From the NCBI GenBank assembly GCA_900553635.1, contig USDU01000091.1, positions 1 through 8,937 of the forward strand: 8,937 bases of DNA, given 5' to 3'. A model generated the notes under the pieces. It did no database searches. It was not told the origin of the DNA and saw only the letters and a program-made list of their open reading frames with translations. Shown here in pieces: positions 1-7,200 of this stretch. The stretch comes from an uncultured Lachnospiraceae bacterium. Its GTDB lineage: Bacteria; Bacillota_A; Clostridia; Lachnospirales; Lachnospiraceae. Every line of letters starts with the position of its first letter. Positions within the stretch are counted from its first letter, which is position 1. The position numbers were made by a program, and so were the translations under genes.

Positions 1-1631
1 AACCGGGAGGAAAACTGAATGGCCCCGGCTACGCGGTTAATGAGCCCAATCCGCTGCAGCCGCTCCCAGGGAAAATAAATGGTAGAGGCGTAGACGGACA
101 GCCAGCCAAATACCATGCACCAGGTACCAAGCTTTCTCTGAAAAGCCGGAAGCCGGTTTTTCCTGCGGAAGCAGAGGGCAAGGAACAGCAGGCTTCCCAT
201 TAGCAGGAGAAGACCTATGGAATAAGGCATTTCCCCGGCAACGGAGCCCCGACCGAGAGCGTCGCCTGCGGGATTTAAGAGACCGACGTCAAAGAGCTGG
301 ATGCCGTACAGGGAATAACCGGCCAGATTGCGGGTGTCGTCAAGCAATACCAGCTGATACCGCATCAAATCGAGGAAGGGCAGAATTGACCACAGGTTCA
401 GAAGCACCGTGACGCCGCCCGCGAGTACGATATGAAGCAGCCGCTTCCGGTCTTTCAGACGGGGCAGGCAAAGCAGAGCGAACAGTACCGCAAAGCCCAG
501 AGCCAGCTCGGTGGAAATCATGTGGGACTGAAAAAGTGCGGTGAAAGCCAGCACAGCAGTCAGCCATTTCTTATAATTTCCATAGAAAAGCTGGTACATG
601 CCGAGCATCAGCAATGGCAGGAAAACGGTCGCCAGAACCTCACCCACAGCAGAGCGGGTGTAGAGATTGATGAGCCGGTAAGCCGACAGGGTGTAGAAAA
701 ACGCGGCGGTCATGCCAAGCTTTCGGGAACGGCACAGGCGGGAAAAAGCGTAATATGCCACGCCTGCTGTAGCCAGGTTTACACAGAACAGAAGCAGCCG
801 ATAGCAGCCGATGGGGGACATGCCGAGCCGAATCAGCAGCGCGAAGGGATACAGGAAAAATTCTGAATAAAAAGTCGGATTCATATAACCGAAGCCCCGG
901 AACAGTCCGGAATGGATGCGCACCGGAAGCTGGGTAAACAGATCCTGAGCCAGATAAAAGAGACGGCTGTAGTGGAAGAACATGTCATGGCCGTTTAAAA
1001 GCCAGGGCAGAGTCAGCGGCATGGAAGACCAGACAGACGCAAAAGCCAGCGTAATCAGGATCTCCGGCCGGATGCTCCGACGGGTTCGGTACAGCAGAAG
1101 CAGGCAGGAGGCCAGCAGTATAAGCGCAGCCAGAATCAGCGGATCCCGGTAGATGCCCCGCTCTGAGAGCAGATAGATGCCCCGGAAGGTAAGGGGATTT
1201 TCTGCCAGCACGCGGAACTGTACGCAGGTCAGGGAGTCGTCCAGGGTAAAGGACAGGGTCACTTCTTCCTGTCCGGGCTCTACAGGAGCCTCATTCAGCA
1301 CGCGTCCGGAGGTATTGTCAGAATTCAGATACAGGGGATCGTATACCTGTACAGTGCTGCCGTCCGCATCGGCTGTGACGGCAAAGGTCAGATGATAAGT
1401 ACCCTTTTTTAAATAATGGCCGTCGCTGGTGAGTGGGACGGAACCGGCGCCCCCGGGAATAGTCAGCGTCTCATTTTCCACAGTGACGATACCGATGGCG
1501 TCTTCCGGATAGTTCATTTCCTCACAGGTGAAATTGCGCTCCACATAATCGGTGAACGGAGCAGCCAGAATCATAACAAGCAGAACCAGCGTAAAGAAAA
1601 GCTGGCCCCGGAATTTCAGCAGCTGTTTCAT
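1..1631 (-). CDS. PTPS_related/YfhO-like polytopic membrane protein, putative GT-C-type glycosyltransferase (C-terminus beyond left edge)
   Basis: The frame is open from the ATG at 1629-1631 to the window edge (543 codons visible). The start is set by AAGGAGA five bases upstream. Residues about 11-25 form a membrane anchor. Residues about 26-163 are polar and rich in alternating beta-type sequence with no membrane segment, so probably an extracytoplasmic beta-sandwich. From about residue 165 on there are many hydrophobic segments. The core begins with NGHDMFFHYSRL (Asp216 in the first outer loop), then FGYMNPTFYSEFFLYP, then YRLINLYTRSAVGE ending at Glu331, and near the edge AIQFSSR. These match my memory of the PTPS_related membrane family (Pfam PF10131) and of YfhO-like proteins, which are GT-C-like and linked to glycosylation of surface polymers. 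Substrate and donor cannot be read from the sequence; a lipid-linked sugar donor is inferred from the fold. The gene is divergent from purL. It is not obviously a repeat copy of the plus-strand GT-C-like proteins, which lack these motifs. Confidence 0.8.
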   Translation of the reverse strand, partial: MKQLLKFRGQLFFTLVLLVMILAAPFTDYVERNFTCEEMNYPEDAIGIVTVENETLTIPGGAGSVPLTSDGHYLKKGTYHLTFAVTADADGSTVQVYDPLYLNSDNTSGRVLNEAPVEPGQEEVTLSFTLDDSLTCVQFRVLAENPLTFRGIYLLSERGIYRDPLILAALILLASCLLLLYRTRRSIRPEILITLAFASVWSSMPLTLPWLLNGHDMFFHYSRLFYLAQDLFTQLPVRIHSGLFRGFGYMNPTFYSEFFLYPFALLIRLGMSPIGCYRLLLFCVNLATAGVAYYAFSRLCRSRKLGMTAAFFYTLSAYRLINLYTRSAVGEVLATVFLPLLMLGMYQLFYGNYKKWLTAVLAFTALFQSHMISTELALGFAVLFALLCLPRLKDRKRLLHIVLAGGVTVLLNLWSILPFLDLMRYQLVLLDDTRNLAGYSLYGIQLFDVGLLNPAGDALGRGSVAGEMPYSIGLLLLMGSLLFLALCFRRKNRLPAFQRKLGTWCMVFGWLSVYASTIYFPWERLQRIGLINRVAGAIQFSSR

Positions 1632-1636
1632 AAAAA

Positions 1637-1643
1637 TCTCCTT
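1637..1643 (-). promoter_or_regulatory. Ribosome binding site of the minus-strand membrane protein gene
   Basis: On the minus strand the sequence is AAGGAGA, followed by a five-base spacer and ATG at 1631. This fixes the start; no in-frame upstream start has a comparable site. Confidence 0.8.
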
Positions 1644-1674
1644 TTTAATTAAGAAGTCAGATCTTGTTTTTTTC

Positions 1675-1703
1675 AGTATAACACAGAAAAAGGAGAAAAT
1701 CCA
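1675..1703 (-). promoter_or_regulatory. Candidate extended -10 promoter for the minus-strand membrane protein gene
   Basis: On the minus strand TGTTATACT gives a TGn extension plus a TATACT -10 box (1675-1680). A 17-base spacer leads to a weak -35 match, TGGATT (1698-1703, three of six to TTGACA). The extended -10 would compensate for the weak -35. Transcription would start near 1668, giving a leader of about 37 bases. Confidence 0.5.
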
Positions 1704-1748
1704 TTAGATAAAGTTATAAATTAATTTAAATATATTAATTATACTTAT
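1704..1748. other. Very AT-rich spacer between divergent promoters
   Basis: Only 3 of these 45 bases are G or C, against a GC-rich surrounding. It contains a 7-base inverted repeat, AATTAAT (1719-1725) and ATTAATT (1734-1740), which in such low-complexity sequence may be chance. It lies upstream of both candidate promoters, where it could act as an UP-element-like region or a binding site for an AT-seeking regulator. No coding sequence, riboswitch or RNA gene is visible in the whole spacer 1632-1863. Confidence 0.5.
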
Positions 1749-1779
1749 GGAAAGTTTTGTGCTAAGATGGAGACAGGAA

Positions 1780-1808
1780 TTGTTACAAGATGGATAATGT
1801 GGTATAAT
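1780..1808 (+). promoter_or_regulatory. Sigma-A-type promoter of purL
   Basis: TTGTTA (1780-1785), a 17-base spacer and a perfect TATAAT (1803-1808), with TGG directly before it (1800-1802) forming an extended -10. Transcription would start near 1814-1816, leaving a leader of about 50 bases. That is too short for a purine riboswitch, and no convincing PurR-type operator pair is seen. Confidence 0.75.
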
Positions 1809-1863
1809 TACGCGAAAGTGTATGATACCGTGCTGAAATACTACCATTATTAGGAGGTCGGTT

Positions 1864-4800
1864 ATGAGCAAAGTAAGAAGAATTTATGTGGAGAAAAAGG
1901 ACGCTTTTGCCGTAAAGGCGGAGGAGCTTCAGGAGGAGATCCAGAGCTTCCTGGGAATTGAGGATGTAAAGGGCGTGCGGGTGCTGATCCGTTACGATGT
2001 GGAGAACATCTCTGACGAGGTATTCGAGCGTGCCTGCCGGACGGTATTTTCCGAGCCGCCTGTGGATATGTTATATGAAGAGACCTTTGAAATCGCACCG
2101 GACGCGAGAGTATTCAGCGTGGAGTACCTACCGGGACAGTTCGACCAGAGAGCGGATTCCGCTGTGCAGTGCGTCCGTTTCCTGAAAGAGGACGAACAGC
2201 CGGTGATCCGCACCGCCACCACCTACGTCATCGAGGGCGGCATTTCCGATGAAGAACTGGCTTCTATTAAGAGCTACTGCATCAATCCGGTAGATTCCCG
2301 GGAGGCAGCCGTGGAGAAGCCGGAGACCCTGGTGACCGTATTTGACGAGCCGGCGGACGTGAAGATTTTCGACGGCTTCTGCGATATGGACGAGACCGCT
2401 TTAAAAGAGCTTTACAGCTCCCTGAACCTGGCCATGACCTTCCGTGATTTCCAGCACATTCAGAACTATTTCAGAGGCGAGGAACACAGAAATCCGTCCA
2501 TGACCGAGATCCGCGTGCTGGATACATACTGGTCCGACCACTGCCGTCATACCACCTTCTCCACGGAGCTGACCGACGTAAGCTTCGAAGAGGGTTACTA
2601 TAAGAAGCCCATCGAGGACACCTATCAGCAGTACCTGGCTGACCGTGCCGAGATTTTCAAAGGAAGAAAGGACAAGTTTGTCTGCCTGATGGATCTGGCG
2701 CTGATGGCCATGCGGAAGCTGAAGGCCGAGGGTAAGCTTCAGGATCAGGAGGAATCCGATGAGATCAACGCCTGCTCCATCGTGGTACCCGTGGAAATCG
2801 ACGGCGAAACGGAGGAGTGGCTGGTAAACTTTAAAAACGAGACTCACAACCATCCGACTGAGATCGAGCCCTTTGGCGGCGCAGCCACCTGTCTGGGCGG
2901 CGCGATCCGCGACCCGCTGTCAGGCCGTACCTATGTATATCAGGCCATGCGTGTAACCGGCGCGGCTGACCCCACCGTATCCGTAAAAGAGACCCTGAAG
3001 GGCAAGCTGCCCCAGAAGAAGCTGGTGCGCGGCGCAGCCCACGGCTACAGCTCCTACGGCAATCAGATTGGTCTGGCTACCGGTTATGTAAAAGAGATTT
3101 ATCATCCGAACTACGTGGCGAAGCGTATGGAGATCGGCGCGGTCATGGGCGCGGCTCCCAGAAAGGATGTCATCCGTGAGACATCGGATCCGGGCGATCT
3201 GATCATTTTGCTGGGCGGCGAGACCGGACGCGACGGCTGCGGCGGCGCTACCGGTTCCTCCAAGGTACACACTGAGAAGTCCATTGAGACCTGCGGCGCA
3301 GAGGTGCAGAAAGGTAATGCTCCCACCGAGCGGAAGATTCAGAGACTGTTCCGCCGTCCGGAGGTAACCCGTCTGATTAAGAAGTGCAACGACTTCGGCG
3401 CAGGCGGCGTATCCGTAGCCATCGGCGAGCTGGCAGACGGCCTGAAGGTAAACCTCGACCTGGTTCCGAAGAAATACGCGGGACTGGACGGTACGGAGAT
3501 CGCTATCTCCGAGTCCCAGGAGCGTATGGCTGTTGTAGTAGATAAAAAGGACGAGGCAGAGTTCCTGAAATATGCTGCAGAGGAGAACCTGGAGGCTACC
3601 ACCGTAGCTGTGGTAACCGAGGATCCGAGACTGGTGCTTTCCTGGAGAGGAAAGGAGATCGTGAATATCTCCAGAGCATTCCTGGATACCAACGGCGCTC
3701 ACCAGGAGACCACCGTAGCGGTAGACCTGCCCACCGAGCAGGATAAATACTTTGTAAGAAATGAGGTAGGGGACGTCCGGGCAAAATGGCTGGATACCTT
3801 GAAAGACTTAAATGTATGCTCCCAGAAGGGCCTGGTGGAGATGTTCGACAGTTCCATCGGCGCAGGCAGCGTCCTGATGCCCTACGGCGGCAAATATCAG
3901 CTGACCGAGACCCAGGCCATGGTGGCGAAGCTTCCGGTGCTGAAGGGCAAGACAGACGTGGTTACCATGATGAGCTACGGCTTCGATCCGTATCTGTCCA
4001 GCTGGAGCCCCTACCACGGAGCTGTTTACGCAGTCATTGAGTCCGTGGCAAGAATCGTGGCAGCAGGCGGCGATTACAGCAGGATCCGTTTCACCTTCCA
4101 GGAGTACTTCCGCAGAATGACCGAGGATCCCCACCGTTGGAGCCAGCCCTTCGCAGCGCTTCTCGGCGCTTACAGCGCGCAGCTGGGCTTCGGTCTGCCC
4201 TCCATCGGAGGAAAGGACAGTATGTCCGGTACGTTTAACGAGATCGACGTACCGCCTACACTGGTATCCTTCGCGGTGGACGTGGCCAGCGACAAGACCA
4301 TCATCACGCCGGAGCTGAAGAAAGCCGGTAATAAGCTGGTTCTGGTGCAGATTCACAGAGACGCTTACGATCTGCCGGATTACGGGGAGATTAAGGATCT
4401 GTATGGCAAGTTCTTCGAGGATGTAAAGGCAGGCCGCATTCTGTCCGCCTACGCTCTGGACGGCTCCGGCCTGGCAGCCGCGGTCAGCAAGATGTCCTTC
4501 GGCAATCGCTTAGGCGTAAAGATCGAGGCCAATGTAGATAAGAGAGACCTGTTTACCGCAGGCTTCGGCGACATCGTAGCCGAGGTTCCGGCTGACAAGG
4601 TGGCTGAGCTTGGCGTAACTTATACGGTAGTTGGCGAAGTAACCGAGAGTGGCTTCGCTTACGGCGATATGAAGATTGACACCGAGGAAGCGCTGAAGAC
4701 CTGGGAGGAGCCTCTGGAGAAGGTATTCCCCACCACCGCAGTGGCAGGAGCCGAGAAGGTGGAAAGCCCGCTTTACAAGGCGGACAGCGTCTATGTATGC

Positions 4801-5613
4801 AAGCATAAGGTAGCGCGTCCCACCGTATTTATCCCGGTATTCCCGGGTACAAACTGTGAGTATGACAGCGCCAAAGCCTTTGAGCGAGCAGGCGCGGACG
4901 TGATTACCAAGGTATTCCGCAACCTGACTGCAGAGGATATCCGCGAGTCCGTAGAGGAATTTGAGAAGGCCATCAATCAGGCACAGATTATCATGTTCCC
5001 CGGCGGCTTTTCCGCAGGCGACGAACCGGACGGTTCCGCGAAGTTCTTCGCGACGGCCTTCCAGAACGCCCGCATGAAGGAAGCAGTGATGAAGCTCTTA
5101 AATGAGCGCGACGGACTGGCACTTGGTATCTGCAACGGCTTCCAGGCACTGATTAAGCTGGGATTGGTACCCTACGGCGAGATCGTGGGACAGAAAGAGG
5201 ATTCCCCGACCCTGACCTTCAATACCATTAACCGTCACGTCTCCAAGATGGTTTACACCAAGGTAATGACCAACAAGTCACCGTGGCTTGCGGGCGCAGA
5301 GCTGGGCAAGACTTATGTAAACCCGGCTTCCCATGGAGAGGGACGTTTTGTGGCGAGCAAGGAGTGGATTGACAAGCTTTTCGCGAACGGTCAGGTAGCG
5401 ACCCAGTATGTCAATCCGGATGGCGAAGCCAGCATGGACGAGTATTGGAATGTAAACGGTTCCTACGCAAGCATTGAGGGAATCACAAGCCCGGACGGAC
5501 GTATCCTTGGCAAGATGGCGCACTCCGAGCGCCGCGGCGACTCCGTTGCCATCAATATTTACGGAGAGCAGGACATGAAGATCTTCGAGTCCGGCGTAGC
5601 ATATTTTAAGTAA
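1864..5613 (+). CDS. purL: Phosphoribosylformylglycinamidine synthase, single-chain long form
   Basis: The cytosolic enzyme of the fourth step of de novo purine synthesis: FGAR + ATP + glutamine give FGAM + ADP + Pi + glutamate. It is complete at 1,249 residues, typical of the long single-chain form that combines PurS-like, synthetase and glutaminase parts. AGGAGG (1852-1857) six bases upstream supports the start. An N-terminal PurS-like part covers roughly residues 1-170. The first synthetase half carries NETHNHP (325-331), GGETGRDG (451-458) and KCNDFGAGG (507-515). The second, structurally related half includes GLPSIGGKDSM (777-787). The class I glutaminase domain starts near residue 986 with FPGTNCEYDSA (993 on) and PGGFSAGDE (1046-1054). 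Its nucleophile is Cys1090 in GICNG, and the His1220/Glu1222 pair lies in MAHSE; HGEGRF (1157-1162) is also present. No key residue is missing. It stands alone here, without other purine genes, and has its own promoter. The downstream gene begins 15 bases after the stop. Confidence 0.98.
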   Translation: MSKVRRIYVEKKDAFAVKAEELQEEIQSFLGIEDVKGVRVLIRYDVENISDEVFERACRTVFSEPPVDMLYEETFEIAPDARVFSVEYLPGQFDQRADSAVQCVRFLKEDEQPVIRTATTYVIEGGISDEELASIKSYCINPVDSREAAVEKPETLVTVFDEPADVKIFDGFCDMDETALKELYSSLNLAMTFRDFQHIQNYFRGEEHRNPSMTEIRVLDTYWSDHCRHTTFSTELTDVSFEEGYYKKPIEDTYQQYLADRAEIFKGRKDKFVCLMDLALMAMRKLKAEGKLQDQEESDEINACSIVVPVEIDGETEEWLVNFKNETHNHPTEIEPFGGAATCLGGAIRDPLSGRTYVYQAMRVTGAADPTVSVKETLKGKLPQKKLVRGAAHGYSSYGNQIGLATGYVKEIYHPNYVAKRMEIGAVMGAAPRKDVIRETSDPGDLIILLGGETGRDGCGGATGSSKVHTEKSIETCGAEVQKGNAPTERKIQRLFRRPEVTRLIKKCNDFGAGGVSVAIGELADGLKVNLDLVPKKYAGLDGTEIAISESQERMAVVVDKKDEAEFLKYAAEENLEATTVAVVTEDPRLVLSWRGKEIVNISRAFLDTNGAHQETTVAVDLPTEQDKYFVRNEVGDVRAKWLDTLKDLNVCSQKGLVEMFDSSIGAGSVLMPYGGKYQLTETQAMVAKLPVLKGKTDVVTMMSYGFDPYLSSWSPYHGAVYAVIESVARIVAAGGDYSRIRFTFQEYFRRMTEDPHRWSQPFAALLGAYSAQLGFGLPSIGGKDSMSGTFNEIDVPPTLVSFAVDVASDKTIITPELKKAGNKLVLVQIHRDAYDLPDYGEIKDLYGKFFEDVKAGRILSAYALDGSGLAAAVSKMSFGNRLGVKIEANVDKRDLFTAGFGDIVAEVPADKVAELGVTYTVVGEVTESGFAYGDMKIDTEEALKTWEEPLEKVFPTTAVAGAEKVESPLYKADSVYVCKHKVARPTVFIPVFPGTNCEYDSAKAFERAGADVITKVFRNLTAEDIRESVEEFEKAINQAQIIMFPGGFSAGDEPDGSAKFFATAFQNARMKEAVMKLLNERDGLALGICNGFQALIKLGLVPYGEIVGQKEDSPTLTFNTINRHVSKMVYTKVMTNKSPWLAGAELGKTYVNPASHGEGRFVASKEWIDKLFANGQVATQYVNPDGEASMDEYWNVNGSYASIEGITSPDGRILGKMAHSERRGDSVAINIYGEQDMKIFESGVAYFK

Positions 5614-5616
5614 GAC

Positions 5617-5622
5617 AAAGGA
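5617..5622 (+). promoter_or_regulatory. Ribosome binding site deciding the start of the two-module membrane protein
   Basis: AAAGGA ends at 5622. An ATG at 5623 abuts it with no spacer, while the in-frame ATG at 5629 has a six-base spacer. The 5629 start is therefore preferred, shortening the protein by two residues. The site lies entirely within the 15-base gap after the purL stop. Confidence 0.75.
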
Positions 5623-5628
5623 ATGTTT

Positions 5629-7200
5629 ATGGACACAAAAAAGTTTGAATTTTTTTGCAGTCGTGTAGCAGCAGGGGTAGGAATCCTAATCTTGGGATTC
5701 CTGTCCCTGTATAGTATTTTTTACACAAGAAAATTTCCAACCAATCATGACGAGATGCCGGTGCAGACCTGGGGCTCGCCGGTAAGTCTGGTGATTCTGG
5801 TGGTATTACTGATCGCGGCTGTAGGGTATCTCGGACACTGGATTTTAAAAAATGAGAAGCACCGGGAACGGAACATCCGCCTGTTGCTTGCCTTTACCTG
5901 TATCTATGCGGCAGTCTACGGAATCGTCTGGGCCTTTGCCTGCAAATACCACATGATGTGGGATCCGCAGCTGGTATCCTTCTGGGGCGATCAGCTGGCC
6001 CACGGCATGAATGACGTCAGCGCCAGCGATATTGATTATCTGAGCTCCTATCCCCACCAGATGGGACTGATTGCGCTGCTGGAGCTGGTCTACCGGATCT
6101 GCGGTCCCGAGAACTATCACGCCTTTCAGGTGCTGAACGGGCTGGGCGCCGGAGCCATCGTATATCTGGGCTGCAAAATCATAAGAATGACCACGAAGCG
6201 TCAGGAGCCGGCAGTCTATTTTCTGCTCCTGATGTTGTGCTGTCATCCTTTATATATTTATGTGTGTTTTGTCTACGGAGAGGTGCTGTCTGTGTGCCTT
6301 TCTTTTCTTGCTGTTTACGCGCTTTTATTATATCTGGAGCGTTGGCAGATCCGCTACGGCGTGCTGCTGGGCGCGGCGCTGACCCTGGCCTGCCTGGTAC
6401 GGAGCAACTGCTATATCGTCATTGCGGCCATCGCCTGCGTCCTTCTGGTAAAAATAATTTCCGACAAAAAGCTGCGTCACGGTCTGGTGCTGCTTCTGTG
6501 CCTTGCCATGTTTTTCGTGAGCCATACGGCTCTTGATAAGTTCTATGAGCAGCGGCTGGGCTTTTCATTGGAAAATGGTATGCCGACGGTGCTCTGGGTG
6601 GCCATGGGCCTGCAGGAGGGCGGAAGCGACGGCATTGAGCGGGAGGCCGGCTGGTACAATGGCTTTGCCTACGACGTCTTTGTGGACGAGTGCGGAAGAG
6701 ATCAGGAGCAGTCGAAGCAGATTGGTATGGAAGCTGTGATGGAATCTCTGACGAATTTTAAAGAGCATCCGGCCTATGCCGCGGACTTCTTCTGGCGCAA
6801 GATCGGAAGTCAGTGGGTAGAGCCCACCTATTCTTGTCTGCAGGAGACCAACCGTAGAATCGAGGAGCGGAGCACCTTTATAGATCGGCTTTACAAGGGC
6901 GATCTCTGGCCGGGCTTTGTGCGCTTTATGGACGTATATCAGTCCGTGATTTATTTCGGAGCCTTTCTGTTCCTGCTTCTGATAATTCGAAAAAAGATTC
7001 CGGTGGAGCAGCTGTCTCTGCTGATTGTAGTTATCGGCGGTTTTCTCTTTTACGTTGTCTGGGAGGCAAAATCCAGGTATGTGTTGCCTTATTTCATTAT
7101 GCTAATCCCCTCCGCTGCCTGCGGTTGGGATCTGTTCCTGCAGAAATTAGGAAGGCTATGGGAAAAATGCGGAGTCGGCAGACGGGTACGTGCCTTTGCG
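5629..7200 (+). repeat. Module A of the internal protein duplication
   Basis: This encodes residues 1-524, the first GT-C-like unit. It aligns with module B from the N-terminal CSRV to the C-terminal WE-x-K-x-RY region. A hand count over the ungapped stretch from YPHQ to LWVAMGLQ gives 70 identities in 189 positions (37%). The offset is 526 residues at the N-terminus, 524 through the middle and 504 after the large loop. Confidence 0.9.

Noticed and set aside
432..1652. Plus-strand open frames at 432-866, 1177-1395 and 1416-1652
   Set aside because: They lie antisense to the continuous 543-codon minus-strand membrane protein, have no ribosome sites and show low-complexity Q/S/R-rich translations typical of shadow frames.
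1748..1798. Sixteen-codon plus-strand leader peptide starting at ATG 1748
   Set aside because: There is no ribosome site, it lies upstream of the predicted purL transcription start, and it has no regulatory codon pattern.
1809..1863. Riboswitch or PurR operator in the purL leader
   Set aside because: The leader is about 50 bases, too short for a purine aptamer plus switch. Only a trivial 4-base inverted repeat (GTAT/ATAC, 1820-1828) is seen.
2920..3702. 260-codon minus-strand open frame inside purL
   Set aside because: purL has intact catalytic motifs throughout on the plus strand; the antisense frame has no recognisable domain and arises from GC-rich codon bias.
5637..5643. A AAA AAG slippery heptamer in the zero frame, upstream of the hairpin
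   Set aside because: The hairpin starts 28 bases downstream, well beyond the usual 5-9, and a -1 shift reaches TGA after one codon. A regulatory frameshift is possible but unsupported.
5650..5722. T7 (5650-5656) and T6 (5717-5722) runs as phase-variable tracts
   Set aside because: The runs are short for slipped-strand phase variation and encode ordinary Phe/Ile/Tyr codons of a membrane segment.
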